Positions 15,338-24,975 of a stretch of 64,000 bases of DNA are shown here, piece by piece. The translations under genes and the position numbers were made by a program. Within the stretch, counting starts at the first letter, position 1. Every line of letters starts with the position of its first letter. The notes beneath the pieces are model-generated. The model did not search any database. It was not told the origin of the DNA and worked only from the letters and a program-made list of their open reading frames with translations. Origin of the DNA: an uncultured Maribacter sp. (GTDB taxonomy: Bacteria; Bacteroidota; Bacteroidia; Flavobacteriales; Flavobacteriaceae); assembly GCF_947496775.1 (NCBI RefSeq), contig NZ_CANMDU010000007.1:62001-126000 (forward strand). The letters run 5' to 3'.

Positions 15338-16552
15338 TTACAGCAGCATATTACGTGCTCTTTCTACTCCTGCAACCAAAACATCTACCTCTTCTTTGGT
15401 ATTATAGAAGCTAAAACTAGCTCTTACCGTACCTGGAATTTTATAAAATTCCATAATTGGCTGTGCACAATGGTGTCCTGTACGCACTGCAATTCCTAAT
15501 TTATCTAATATAGAACCGATATCATACGGGTGTAAGCTATCTATATTAAAAGAAATTACAGATGTTTTGTTTTTTGATGTTCCGTAAATTTTAAGTCCGT
15601 CTATACTTAAAAGCTTTTCCGTAGCATATTCCAACAATTCGTTCTCGTAAGATGCAATAGCATTAAAACCAATTGTATTCATATAGTCTAAAGCGGCTCC
15701 AAATGCAATACCGCCACAAATATTTGGTGTACCAGCCTCAAATTTATGTGGCAAATCTGCATAGGTAGTTTTCTCAAATGTTACCTCCGCAATCATTTCT
15801 CCTCCTCCTTGGTATGGCGGTAGTTTATTAAGCCATTCTTCTTTACCATATAACATACCTGCTCCAGTAGGGCCACAAACTTTATGCGCGGATACTGTAT
15901 AAAAATCAACATCTAAAGCTTGCAAATCTGCTTTTATATGGGGTGCTGCTTGTGCGCCATCTATTAATACTGCAGCACCAACTTTATGAGCTTCTTGTAT
16001 TATTACTTCTACAGGATTAACGGTTCCCAAAGCATTAGAAACATGGTTACAGAAAACTAATTTCGTTTTACTAGATAGCAGCTCTTTGTATACATCCATA
16101 ACCAACTCCCCTTCTTGATTCATTGGAATAACTTTAAGAATTGCTCCTGTGCGTTCACAAAGCATTTGCCAAGGCACAATATTAGAGTGATGTTCTAAGG
16201 CCGAAACAATTATTTCATCTCCAGCAGATAAAAGTGCCGTAAAACCATTGGCAACCATATTAATACTATGTGTAGTTCCTGAAGTAAAAATGACCTCATG
16301 CGACTTTGCTATATTAAAATGCTTTTGAATAGTTATACGTGCTTGTTCGTACTTATCCGTAGCCTCTTGCGATAACGCATGTACACCTCTATGAATATTG
16401 GCGTTATAATTCTGGTAATAATCTACAATAACATCTATAACCTGTTGTGGTGTTTGGGATGTTGCTGCATTATCAAAATACACCAATGGTTTTCCGTTTA
16501 CTTCTCTATGAAGTATTGGAAAGTCTTTACGGATTTTAGAAACATCTATCAT
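15338..16552 (-). CDS. sufS: cysteine desulphurase SufS
   Basis: A PLP-dependent group II desulphurase that takes sulphur from cysteine. The PLP-binding Lys224 is in VSAHKVCGPTG, and the catalytic Cys362 is in RTGHHCAQP. The frame runs to 16573, but a TATCTTTG box at 16571-16578 overlaps that upstream ATG, so I choose the ATG at 16552 (MIDVSKIRKDFP), giving 404 residues. It has its own promoter within a perfect 13-bp inverted repeat, separate from the sufA-B-C-D transcript. Confidence 0.94.
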   Translation of the reverse strand: MIDVSKIRKDFPILHREVNGKPLVYFDNAATSQTPQQVIDVIVDYYQNYNANIHRGVHALSQEATDKYEQARITIQKHFNIAKSHEVIFTSGTTHSINMVANGFTALLSAGDEIIVSALEHHSNIVPWQMLCERTGAILKVIPMNQEGELVMDVYKELLSSKTKLVFCNHVSNALGTVNPVEVIIQEAHKVGAAVLIDGAQAAPHIKADLQALDVDFYTVSAHKVCGPTGAGMLYGKEEWLNKLPPYQGGGEMIAEVTFEKTTYADLPHKFEAGTPNICGGIAFGAALDYMNTIGFNAIASYENELLEYATEKLLSIDGLKIYGTSKNKTSVISFNIDSLHPYDIGSILDKLGIAVRTGHHCAQPIMEFYKIPGTVRASFSFYNTKEEVDVLVAGVERARNMLL

Positions 16553-16554
16553 AA

Positions 16555-16598
16555 TACTTTTGCTAAGTTGCAAAGATACCTACTCCTTAGCAAAAGTA
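16555..16598 (-). promoter_or_regulatory. sufS promoter enclosed by a perfect 13-bp inverted repeat
   Basis: Arms TACTTTTGCTAAG (16555-16567) and CTTAGCAAAAGTA (16586-16598) are exact complements around an 18-base spacer. Within the spacer the minus strand reads TATCTTTG (16578 to 16571), an exact -7 box giving a start near 16564. Each arm also carries TACTTTTG, another -7 match, pointing inward. An operator for a dimeric repressor is the simplest reading; which regulator binds is unknown. Confidence 0.6.
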
Positions 16599-16628
16599 AT
16601 AACACTTATAGGTCTTATATTAGTTCGT

Positions 16629-17219
16629 TTAAAACCTAAACCCCATACCTACCTTTAAATATCCTAAATTTTGTTTAATAACGTAATTATTATCTAAATA
16701 ATTAAAATCATCTTTGGTTCTAACATAATCATATTACGCTTGCAAAAAGAACCTCTTAGTAATATCATAAGAAAGTCCTAAGTTTATATTTACTCCACCT
16801 TCAGAATGTGAATTTTCTAACGACTCGTCAGGAAGTAAACCATCATATTTAGTTTCAATAAAAGAGTATCCTAATCCTATACTTGGTCTTAGTTTTCTTA
16901 TTCCAGGAATAGTAAATTCAGCAAAAATTTTAGGCTGAATTATCCAATTAGTTTCATCAAAATCGTACGTTTTAGGATCTGTATAAGATTTAATATTCTC
17001 TATAAAAACACCTGTGTTTATACCTGCACCAATTTTTACAATATTGAAATCTAAAAACCGATATTTTAAGCCTACATCTGCTATACCTGGCGCATCATTG
17101 CCTAACTCGTCCCCAACAGATAGTGGGTAATTTGCTTCTACACTCCATTTTTTGTCTTGAGCTACAATAGAAACACTAAAAAAGAATACAGAAATAATTA
17201 AAAAGTAAATTTTTTTCAT
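16629..17219 (-). pseudogene. outer-membrane beta-barrel protein interrupted by an in-frame stop
   Basis: A 161-residue frame with a signal peptide (MKKIYFLIISVFFFSVSIVAQ) and barrel-like strands (LKYRFLDFNIVKIGAGINTG, LRPSIGLGYSF) stops at a TAA (16734-16736). The same frame then continues for 34 more coherent residues (YDYVRTKDDF...) and ends GMGFRF, the aromatic C-terminal strand expected of an outer-membrane barrel. A single C-to-T change of CAA to TAA explains it. Either a recent nonsense mutation, a sequencing error, or readthrough. The protein was probably a small porin-like or OmpW-like barrel; no exact family assigned. It sits between sufD and sufS. Confidence 0.7.
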
Positions 17220-17283
17220 ATGAACTAATATTAATGGTTTATAATTAGCTCACGAAACTATAGGTAAATTCCTTCAAAATAAA

Positions 17284-17306
17284 AACGACACTTTAATAGT
17301 GTCGTT
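17284..17306 (-). terminator. terminator after sufD
   Basis: AACGACACT (17284-17292), loop TTAAT, AGTGTCGTT (17298-17306). On the minus strand it runs into TTTATTTT. It closes the sufA-B-C-D transcript ahead of the broken barrel gene. Confidence 0.7.
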
Positions 17307-17360
17307 AATTATTTTCAGTATTTTAAGATAAAATCTTGTTAATAAAGAATACTTATTTCT

Positions 17361-18677
17361 TTATAAGTCAAAGCCTAAACTAACTCCTAATTTATTAGCT
17401 ATCAATTTATTAATTCTTGATTTAAGTTCTGGAATACGTACACTTTCTAATACATTGTTAGCAAAGGCATACATTAACAAAGCTCTAGCTTCTTTTAAAG
17501 GAATACCTCTAGATTGTAAGTAGAATAATGCATCTTCATCTAACTGGCCAATGGTACAACCGTGGGAACATTTAACATCATCAGCAAAAATTTCTAACTG
17601 TGGTTTTGTATTTATTGTAGCTTTATCGCTTATAAGAATATTGTTGTTTTGCTGAAAAGCATTCGTCTTTTGGGCAATTTTATCTACAATGATTTTACCA
17701 TTAAATACCCCCGTAGAGCTTTCTCCGTAAATACCCTTATAATCTTGATGACTTTCACAATTAGGCTCTATATGATGCACTAAAGTATGATGGTCTACGT
17801 GCTGCTTTTCTCCTAAAATGGTAACCCCTTTCATAATAGAGTCTATATACTCTCCATTCTGATAAAAGTTAAGGTTATTACGCGTTAACTTTCCTCCAAA
17901 AGAAAAGGTATGCACTTTTACAACACTTTTACCTTTCTGGTCTATATAGGTGTTATCAATCAAAGATGCTCCGGCATTATCATTCTGCACCTTATATATA
18001 TCTACTATTGCGTTATCTGCAGCAAAAACCTCCGTTACTTCATTGGTAAGTACATTATTCTCTGTAAGGCTTTGGTGTCTTTCTATAATCTGAACCTCTG
18101 CATTCTCCTCTACAATTACTAAATTTCTTGGCTGTAACATTAAAGAAGCCTCATTACCCGTAGCGAAATGCAAAATCTCGATAGGTTTTTTAGGCATTTT
18201 ATTCTTAGGAATATAAATATATGCCCCTTCTCTGCTAAATGCTGTATTTAAGGTAGTTAAAGATTCGTCTTTAGATGCTACTTTATTAAAATACACATCT
18301 ATAACAGGCTTATACATTTCTTTGGTTAAAGCCGAACTCATTAAACAAATATCTACACCATCATGTGTGGTTTCTGATAAATAAGAGCTATAAATACCAT
18401 CTACAAAAACAATTTTATAGGTGTCTATCTCATGTAAAAAGTACTTTTTTACATCTTTATATTCTAATGTACTTTCCGTTTTTGGGAAAATACTAAAGTC
18501 TATTTTACGTATACTATTTAATGAGGTATATTTCCATGCCTCTTCTTTTTTGGTAGGAAATCCTTTGGTTTCAAAATTTTTAATGGCTTCTGTACGAATA
18601 TCATGAACAGAATGTTCTACATCCACATTATTTTCGAATGCCATAAAGGAAGAAACTAGTTTATCTTTTAATTCCAT
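17361..18677 (-). CDS. sufD: Fe-S assembly scaffold protein SufD
   Basis: A 438-residue SufD that forms the SufBC2D scaffold building Fe-S clusters. Marks: a right-handed beta-helix core, the C-terminal SHGCTIGQLDEDALFYLQSRG segment shared with SufB, and the helical end (EARALLMYAFANNVL). Located 60 bases after sufC and followed by a terminator. Confidence 0.93.
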   Translation of the reverse strand: MELKDKLVSSFMAFENNVDVEHSVHDIRTEAIKNFETKGFPTKKEEAWKYTSLNSIRKIDFSIFPKTESTLEYKDVKKYFLHEIDTYKIVFVDGIYSSYLSETTHDGVDICLMSSALTKEMYKPVIDVYFNKVASKDESLTTLNTAFSREGAYIYIPKNKMPKKPIEILHFATGNEASLMLQPRNLVIVEENAEVQIIERHQSLTENNVLTNEVTEVFAADNAIVDIYKVQNDNAGASLIDNTYIDQKGKSVVKVHTFSFGGKLTRNNLNFYQNGEYIDSIMKGVTILGEKQHVDHHTLVHHIEPNCESHQDYKGIYGESSTGVFNGKIIVDKIAQKTNAFQQNNNILISDKATINTKPQLEIFADDVKCSHGCTIGQLDEDALFYLQSRGIPLKEARALLMYAFANNVLESVRIPELKSRINKLIANKLGVSLGFDL

Positions 18678-18737
18678 GTTTTTTCAAGTATTAAGTAATT
18701 AGTATTAAGTACTGAGACTTATTACTTTGTACTCCTA

Positions 18738-19490
18738 TTAAACTGTAGCTTCATTTTTAAGCCAATCGTATCCTTTTTCTTCTAACTCTAAAGCTAGTTC
18801 TTTTCCTCCTGATTTTACAATCTTACCGTTATGTAAAACATGTACAAAATCTGGCACTATATAATCTAACAAACGCTGGTAGTGTGTTATTACTAAAACA
18901 GCATTATCCTTACTTTTTAGTTTATTAACTCCATTAGCTACAATGCGTAAAGCATCTATATCTAAACCAGAATCTGTTTCATCTAAAATAGCTAGTTTAG
19001 GTTCTAGCATAGCCATTTGAAAAATCTCATTACGTTTTTTTTCTCCTCCAGAAAAACCTTCATTTAGAGATCTAGATAAAAATTTACGGTCTATCTCTAA
19101 CAACTCTGACTTATCTCTTATAAGCTTTAACATGTCTTTGGCCGGCATTTCTTCTAATCCTTTTGCCTTTCTAGACTCATTAATTGCTGTTTTCATAAAA
19201 TTAGTTACAGAAACTCCAGGAATCTCTACAGGGTATTGAAAAGATAAGAATACGCCTTTATGCGCTCTTTCTTCCGGAGAAATATCCTCTAAATTCTCCC
19301 CTTCTAATTCTACAGAACCATCTGTAACTTCAAAATTTTCTTTACCAGCTATAACAGAAGCCAAAGTACTTTTACCAGAACCATTAGGGCCCATAATAGC
19401 ATGTACTTCCCCTGCTTTCATCTCCAAATTAATTCCTTTTAAGATTTCCTTGTCCTCTACTTGCGCATGTAGATTATTAATTTTTAACAT
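18738..19490 (-). CDS. sufC: Fe-S assembly ATPase SufC
   Basis: A 250-residue ABC ATPase of the SUF scaffold. Walker A GPNGSGKST, the ABC signature FSGGEKKRNEI, and Walker B LAILDETDSGLD are all visible; the switch His is in VITHYQRLL. It begins six bases after the metallo-beta-lactamase gene. Confidence 0.95.
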   Translation of the reverse strand: MLKINNLHAQVEDKEILKGINLEMKAGEVHAIMGPNGSGKSTLASVIAGKENFEVTDGSVELEGENLEDISPEERAHKGVFLSFQYPVEIPGVSVTNFMKTAINESRKAKGLEEMPAKDMLKLIRDKSELLEIDRKFLSRSLNEGFSGGEKKRNEIFQMAMLEPKLAILDETDSGLDIDALRIVANGVNKLKSKDNAVLVITHYQRLLDYIVPDFVHVLHNGKIVKSGGKELALELEEKGYDWLKNEATV

Positions 19491-19496
19491 TGTCTT

Positions 19497-20363
19497 CTAC
19501 TTTAAATATTCTGGTGCCTTAGGCATTTTATTAAAATCTTCTTTTTGATGTTGTATGTAAACCTTTGCATTTTTTTCTTTTGCAAACGCTTCAAAAGCTT
19601 CCATACTTGCAAGCGTTTGATCTACATCAAAATTAAAACTCGGTACTCTTTTATGTCTTCTGTTTTCGTATAAATGATATAAATCTCCAGATAACAATAC
19701 GGGACCATGTTCTGCTAAATCTACAAATAAAGTTTGGTGTCCGGGTGTATGTCCTGGCATAGATTTAATAACTACACTACCATCTCCGAAAACATCAAAA
19801 TCGCCGTGTAATTTTTTAACCTTATTTAAGTCTTTTATTGCTTTATAATTATCCGTTTTCTTAGATTCTTCACTTGTAATAAAATTAAACTCTTCTTCTT
19901 GAACCAACCAAGTAGATTCTTTAAATACATTAGCATGACCACTATGATCAAAATGTGTATGCGATAACGCAATGTATTTAAAATCTTTTGGGGCTAACCC
20001 AATACTACTTAACTGGTGAGTTACAGAATCTTTCCTAGATACTGTAAAGTTTCCATCTGGAGAAGTAAATGGTTGTGATAACCCCACTAAACCCTCTGGA
20101 AGACCAGCGTCCCAAATTAAATTTCCTTTGGGGTGTTGAATTACATAAAAAGCATCAGCAAATTCTTTGGATTGTCCGTGGTAGGTTGTGTCTTGCGAAA
20201 ACAATTCTAAATTATTTACCAAAACAGTTCCTCCGCTAAAAGTATATAATTTTACCTCTGGCTTTTTACGCTCTTTAGAAACTACTTCTTTATCTTTTTT
20301 AGGAACTTCTTTACAAGCAACTAAAAGCAAAATAGTACATACAATTGTTAGTATCTTTTTCAT
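19497..20363 (-). CDS. metallo-beta-lactamase-fold lipoprotein within the suf operon
   Basis: 288 residues from the ATG at 20363 (the frame to 20369 begins with TTG). A lipoprotein signal (ILLLVAC, Cys17) places it in the envelope. The metal-binding motif HTHFDH (His135, His137, Asp139, His140) is intact, with later SMPGHTPGHQ and LLSGDLYH ligand segments. The closest general family is the lactonase-like (AttM/AiiA-type) hydrolases; the substrate is unknown. It lies 18 bases after sufB and six before sufC, so it must be co-transcribed, yet an exported hydrolase has no known part in cytoplasmic SUF assembly. Confidence 0.85.
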   Translation of the reverse strand: MKKILTIVCTILLLVACKEVPKKDKEVVSKERKKPEVKLYTFSGGTVLVNNLELFSQDTTYHGQSKEFADAFYVIQHPKGNLIWDAGLPEGLVGLSQPFTSPDGNFTVSRKDSVTHQLSSIGLAPKDFKYIALSHTHFDHSGHANVFKESTWLVQEEEFNFITSEESKKTDNYKAIKDLNKVKKLHGDFDVFGDGSVVIKSMPGHTPGHQTLFVDLAEHGPVLLSGDLYHLYENRRHKRVPSFNFDVDQTLASMEAFEAFAKEKNAKVYIQHQKEDFNKMPKAPEYLK

Positions 20364-20381
20364 TTTCAAATTACTTTGTAA

Positions 20382-21827
20382 TTATCCTACGGAGCCTTCT
20401 AAACTAATTTCTAATAATTTTTGCGCTTCCACAGCAAATTCCATCGGTAATTTATTTAAAACTTCTTTACTAAAACCATTTACAATAAGTGCAATAGCCT
20501 TCTCTGTATCAATTCCTCTTTGGTTACAATAGAAAATTTGGTCTTCTCCAATTTTACTGGTAGTTGCCTCATGTTCTATCATAGCAGATTTATTTTTAGC
20601 TTCGATATATGGAAAAGTATGTGCGCCACACTCATTACCCATTAATAAAGAATCGCACTGCGAAAAATTTCTAGCATTTTCTGCTCTAGAACCTACTTGT
20701 ACTAAACCACGATAGCTGTTCTGGGATTTCCCTGCAGAGATACCTTTAGATATTATTGTACTCTTAGTATTTTTCCCAAGGTGAATCATTTTTGTACCTG
20801 TATCTGCTTGCTGGTAATTATTTGTTACAGCAATAGAATAAAACTCTCCAATAGAGTTATCTCCTTTTAAAATACAAGAAGGGTATTTCCAAGTTACAGC
20901 AGAACCTGTTTCCACTTGTGTCCAAGAAATTTTTGCATTTTTCTCACATATACCTCTTTTGGTAACAAAGTTATAAACTCCACCTTTACCTTCAGAATTA
21001 CCAGGAAACCAATTTTGTACCGTTGAGTATTTTATCTCTGCATCATCTAAAGCTATAAGCTCTACAACAGCTGCGTGTAATTGGTTTTCATCTCTAGAAG
21101 GCGCTGTACAGCCTTCTAAGTAGCTTACATAACTACTTTCATCTGCAATTACTAAAGTTCTTTCGAACTGTCCTGTTCCTCCTTCATTAATTCTAAAATA
21201 AGTAGATAATTCCATTGGACATTTTACTCCTTTTGGAATATAACAGAAAGAACCATCTGTAAACACAGCAGAATTTAATGCTGCATAAAAATTATCTGTA
21301 GTTGGAATAACAGACCCCATATATTTTTTGACTAACTCAGGGTGTTCCTGAATAGCTTCAGAAATAGGCATAAATATTATCCCTTTTTCTGCTAATGTTT
21401 TTTTAAATGTTGTTGCTACAGAAACAGAATCTACAACAATATCTACGGCAACATTTTGCAACCTTTTTTGTTCATCTATTGAGATCCCTAATTTTTTATA
21501 CATCTCTAACAAATCTGGATCAACATCCTCTAAAGATTTATTTGGATCAGCTTTTTTAGGTGCAGAATAATAACTAATAGCCTGGAAATCGGGTTTCTCA
21601 TAGGTAACATTTGCCCATTCTGGTTCTTCCATCTTTTCCCATACACGAAAAGCGTCTAAACGCCAATCTGTCATCCATTGCGGTTCGTTTTTCTTTTTAG
21701 AAATAGCACGAACAATGCCCTCGTTTAATCCTTTTGGAAAAGTATCCGATTCTATATTTGTATAGAAACCATACTCATATTCCTTGGTTTCTAGTTCTTT
21801 CTTTAATTCCTCTTCTGTATATGCCAT
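20382..21827 (-). CDS. sufB: Fe-S assembly scaffold protein SufB
   Basis: A 481-residue SufB, the main SUF scaffold subunit. Recognisable are [37 protein letters not shown], and the C-terminal [21 protein letters not shown]. Normal length. It is second in the operon after sufA. Confidence 0.95.
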   Translation of the reverse strand: MAYTEEELKKELETKEYEYGFYTNIESDTFPKGLNEGIVRAISKKKNEPQWMTDWRLDAFRVWEKMEEPEWANVTYEKPDFQAISYYSAPKKADPNKSLEDVDPDLLEMYKKLGISIDEQKRLQNVAVDIVVDSVSVATTFKKTLAEKGIIFMPISEAIQEHPELVKKYMGSVIPTTDNFYAALNSAVFTDGSFCYIPKGVKCPMELSTYFRINEGGTGQFERTLVIADESSYVSYLEGCTAPSRDENQLHAAVVELIALDDAEIKYSTVQNWFPGNSEGKGGVYNFVTKRGICEKNAKISWTQVETGSAVTWKYPSCILKGDNSIGEFYSIAVTNNYQQADTGTKMIHLGKNTKSTIISKGISAGKSQNSYRGLVQVGSRAENARNFSQCDSLLMGNECGAHTFPYIEAKNKSAMIEHEATTSKIGEDQIFYCNQRGIDTEKAIALIVNGFSKEVLNKLPMEFAVEAQKLLEISLEGSVG

Positions 21828-21881
21828 AAGCCTTATCTAATCCCCCAAAGGAGGAATTAATCAACTTCGTTTATTAAATTA

Positions 21882-22211
21882 TTATAATGAAAAACTTTCT
21901 CCACAACCACATGTTCTTTGAGCGTTGGGATTGTTAAACACAAATCCCTTACCGTTAAGTCCGCCAGAATATTCTAATGTGGTACCTACTAAATATAAAA
22001 AACTCTTTTTATCTACAACAATACGTACTTCATTGTCTTCAAAAACTTTATCCGCTTCTCCTATATTTTTATCAAAATCTAACTCGTAAGATAATCCGCT
22101 ACAACCGCCACTCTTAACACCAACACGTACGTAATCCGTTGTAGCATTAAAACCTCCTTCGGTCATTAAACCGATAACTCTTTTCTTTGCTTCTTCCGAT
22201 ACTTGAATCAT
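21882..22211 (-). CDS. sufA: A-type Fe-S carrier SufA/IscA
   Basis: A 109-residue HesB/IscA/SufA protein that carries Fe-S clusters to targets. The three ligand cysteines are present: Cys37 in GGCSGLSYEL, and Cys101 and Cys103 in CGCGESF. It is the first gene of the suf operon, 54 bases before sufB. Whether it is SufA or IscA is a naming matter; the suf context favours SufA. Confidence 0.9.
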   Translation of the reverse strand: MIQVSEEAKKRVIGLMTEGGFNATTDYVRVGVKSGGCSGLSYELDFDKNIGEADKVFEDNEVRIVVDKKSFLYLVGTTLEYSGGLNGKGFVFNNPNAQRTCGCGESFSL

Positions 22212-22240
22212 AGCTAACTGGATTTATTCTAAATAGTTTA

Positions 22241-22248
22241 CAAATATA
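22241..22248 (-). promoter_or_regulatory. -7 promoter box of the sufA operon
   Basis: The minus strand reads TATATTTG, an exact TAnnTTTG, 29 bases before the sufA ATG, giving a start near 22234. No clear TTG is seen at -33. Confidence 0.5.
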
Positions 22249-22344
22249 TGTTATAAGTAGCGTTTTAACCTAAAAACTTACATTAATAAAACATATCTCT
22301 ACATAAGTTTTCTTTATCTAACGCATGAAAAGAAAGGTCTTTCC

Positions 22345-23688
22345 TTATTTAATTTTAATAATTACAACATCGGTTTTTCCATTACTCTGAGAAGTTAAAA
22401 AATCTGAACTTAAAGTTTCTCCTACTAAAACAATGCTCTTATCGGTGTTTTCTACTACATCAAAACCAAAATCAATATTTACACCTCCAAAGGAATTTTG
22501 CCAGGTTAATTTTCCTTGCGCATCTGTTTTTATAAGCCAAATATCATTTTGGCCTGCGTTTAGACTTGCATCAGGATTTGCACTTTTGGTGTTTCCGACA
22601 ATGATAAATCCGCCATTACTGTCTGTAGTAACACCTCGCGCGGCATCAAAACTAGCTCCTCCAAATGTTTTTTCCCAGATTAACTCTCCCGTATCACTAA
22701 CTTTTATCAACCAAACATCTGACTCTCCACTATTTATAGACACATCTCCATCGGTACTAAACGTATTCCCTGTAATTACATAGGCATTATCCGTCGTTTT
22801 TGCAATATCATATGCTATTTCTATTCCCGACCCTCCGAAAGAATTTTGCCAAAGAAGTTCTCCAGAACTATTAATTTTTAATACCCAAAAATCATAACCG
22901 CCATTGGAGTTAGTTATATCGAAATCTGTACTCTCCGAAAAACCAGCCATTACAAAACCTCCGTCATTAGACTGTACTACAGCATGGGCTCTGTCATTAT
23001 TGGTTCCTCCAAAGTACCTTCGCCATTCTATATTTCCTAAAGCATCGATTTTTGTTCCCCAAAACTCCCCAACACCATGCCTTGTTAAAGAATTACTCTT
23101 ATCCGTGTACCCGTCTGACCTAGCTAATGTTATATCTAAAAAACCTACAAAAAAGAAGCCCCCGTCTTGGGTTTCTAATATATCATAAGAATGGTCGTGT
23201 CCAGAAAAACCATAACTTTTTTCCCATTCCAAAGTACCATTAGCATCTATCTTAACAATCCAATTATCATGAAAACCTTCATTATTACTACCATCGCCAT
23301 CATTGCTCATTGCGTAGCCGGTTAATACAAACCCACCATCTTTGGTCTGTTTTACACTCTGTCCCTTATCATCTTTACTGCCACCATAGGTTTTACTCCA
23401 TTGTTTATTCCCCAGCTCATCTAACTTTAAAAGCCAATAATCATTTACTTCCAAGGTTTTCCCTTCTAAATCGCCATCTATACTATTAGAAAAACCAAGG
23501 ACAGCATACCCTCCATCAAAAGTTTTTATAATAGATTGTGCAGTTTCTTCTCCTGAACCTCCATAATTTTTAACCCAGTCTACTTCTCCTGAAAATTTTA
23601 CATTATTTTCTTTCGGCTCATTTTCCCAATCTCCAGAGCAAGAAAACAAAACAAATATCATAGAAAGTAGAGTGATATACTTTTTCAT
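22345..23688 (-). CDS. seven-repeat lipoprotein, probable beta-propeller
   Basis: A 447-residue lipoprotein (signal ending LFSC, Cys17). It consists of seven repeats of about 55-60 residues on the pattern W-x4-(Y/F)GGS-x-x-(D/E), I-x-x-T-x-DGG(F/Y)-x-x-x-G-x-x-x-S, then W-hhKhD. The seven WxxxxGG starts are easy to count, suggesting a seven-bladed propeller on the cell surface or in the periplasm. Function unknown. Its ATG overlaps the stop of the upstream LVIVD-type gene (TAATG), so the two are co-expressed. Confidence 0.85.
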   Translation of the reverse strand: MKKYITLLSMIFVLFSCSGDWENEPKENNVKFSGEVDWVKNYGGSGEETAQSIIKTFDGGYAVLGFSNSIDGDLEGKTLEVNDYWLLKLDELGNKQWSKTYGGSKDDKGQSVKQTKDGGFVLTGYAMSNDGDGSNNEGFHDNWIVKIDANGTLEWEKSYGFSGHDHSYDILETQDGGFFFVGFLDITLARSDGYTDKSNSLTRHGVGEFWGTKIDALGNIEWRRYFGGTNNDRAHAVVQSNDGGFVMAGFSESTDFDITNSNGGYDFWVLKINSSGELLWQNSFGGSGIEIAYDIAKTTDNAYVITGNTFSTDGDVSINSGESDVWLIKVSDTGELIWEKTFGGASFDAARGVTTDSNGGFIIVGNTKSANPDASLNAGQNDIWLIKTDAQGKLTWQNSFGGVNIDFGFDVVENTDKSIVLVGETLSSDFLTSQSNGKTDVVIIKIK

Positions 23689-24908
23689 TAATCCGATTTT
23701 TTAACTACAAATAATCCACTATTAATATCGCCGATAACTATCTTCCCGCTATTGAAATATGGGTACACACTCCAAACACCATTAAAATCTGCATTGTTAT
23801 GAGCTGGATAGGTATCAAAAAAACCCACCTCCTTAATTGCTTTAGTATTAATTCCTGAAATATCTAAAACTCTAATTCCTGCAGTGTAATTGGCTAGAAA
23901 GAACAAATCTCCTTTTACATATCCATTATGATCAATGGCACTGCTTTCTCCTAAATAGGTATGAAACAATACAGGATTATCTAAATCCGTAAAATCGAAT
24001 ACTAAAGTTCTAGATTTAAATCCAAGCTTAGTTTCATCTAATTCATCACCTAATAAAAAATATTTTTGATTTTCTGTAAACCAACCTTGATGCGTATATT
24101 CAATATTAGGATAAAGAACTGTTGAAATTTCCACAGGATTTAATTTATCGGTAACATCCGCTACAACCACTTGATTTTCATTAGCTCCTATAAAAATTTC
24201 TTTACCTGTATAATCTGTATCTGGCCCCATATAAGTTACTACCTGTGCATCGTGTGTATACCCACTAGCAGCATAACCACCTGTAGCAATTGGGTTCATT
24301 GGGTCTTGTATATTAATAAAATGAGCTCCCCCTAGAAAAGCATCATCACGTTGTGTTCCTACAACATAAGCATAGCCAACATCTTCATTAATTACAATAT
24401 TATGAGCATTACCAAAACCTTTATAATGTACATCCGCCTCGAAAGTCTCTGGAGCATTTGTTACTGATCTTAATTTCGTTAAATCAAATATTTGCATACC
24501 ATGATTCTCAGCTTCGGATACTACAAAAGTATAATTTTTATACACTTTAACATCTCTCCACGTACTAGCTGTAGTTGCAGTAGGTAACTTGCCTATATAT
24601 TGCGCATTTTCGGTATCTGTAATATCTACAAAAACAACTCCGTTATCTACACCAAAAATAGCGTATTCCTTTGCTGTTTCTGGATCTGTCCAGCCCCATA
24701 TATCATTTCCTTTTGTTGCATTAAAATCGGATAGGGGCAAACGCGCTAACAAATCGTATCCATTACAAGGGTAAATACCAGCCATTCCATTTACACAGGG
24801 CTTGGATTCTGTTTCTAATCCCAGGTTTTCCTCATCCTTAGATGAATCTTTCTTGGAACAAGACCATATAAAAAATATTAATCCAAAAATTAAAATAGTC
24901 CTTTTCAT
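23688..24908 (-). CDS. choice-of-anchor B / LVIVD-repeat lipoprotein
   Basis: A 406-residue lipoprotein (FIWSC, Cys17) matching the choice-of-anchor B family: CNGYDLLARLPLSDF, NDIWGWTDPETAKEYA, GVVFVDITD, STWRDVKVYKNYTFVVSEA, HNIVINEDVGYAY, ASGYTHDAQVVTY, and the C-terminal AGIRVLDIS. The repeats resemble LVIVD beta-propeller blades. It is probably a surface or periplasmic protein of unknown role, co-transcribed with the seven-repeat lipoprotein downstream. Confidence 0.85.
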   Translation of the reverse strand: MKRTILIFGLIFFIWSCSKKDSSKDEENLGLETESKPCVNGMAGIYPCNGYDLLARLPLSDFNATKGNDIWGWTDPETAKEYAIFGVDNGVVFVDITDTENAQYIGKLPTATTASTWRDVKVYKNYTFVVSEAENHGMQIFDLTKLRSVTNAPETFEADVHYKGFGNAHNIVINEDVGYAYVVGTQRDDAFLGGAHFINIQDPMNPIATGGYAASGYTHDAQVVTYMGPDTDYTGKEIFIGANENQVVVADVTDKLNPVEISTVLYPNIEYTHQGWFTENQKYFLLGDELDETKLGFKSRTLVFDFTDLDNPVLFHTYLGESSAIDHNGYVKGDLFFLANYTAGIRVLDISGINTKAIKEVGFFDTYPAHNNADFNGVWSVYPYFNSGKIVIGDINSGLFVVKKSD

Positions 24909-24963
24909 AATTTGGAAATTTAATTCTTTTACAAGTTAAAGATATTTATAATAATAGGATTAG

Positions 24964-24971
24964 TATTTTTG
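24964..24971 (+). promoter_or_regulatory. -7 promoter box abutting thiL
   Basis: TATTTTTG, an exact TAnnTTTG, ends only four bases before the thiL ATG at 24976. If used, the transcript would be leaderless or nearly so. No TTG was found at -33, so it may be fortuitous. Confidence 0.3.
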
Positions 24972-24975
24972 CCAG

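Noticed and set aside
22433-23188. Plus-strand frames of 116 and 94 aa
   Set aside because: They are shadows of the seven-repeat lipoprotein on the other strand, caused by its repeats.
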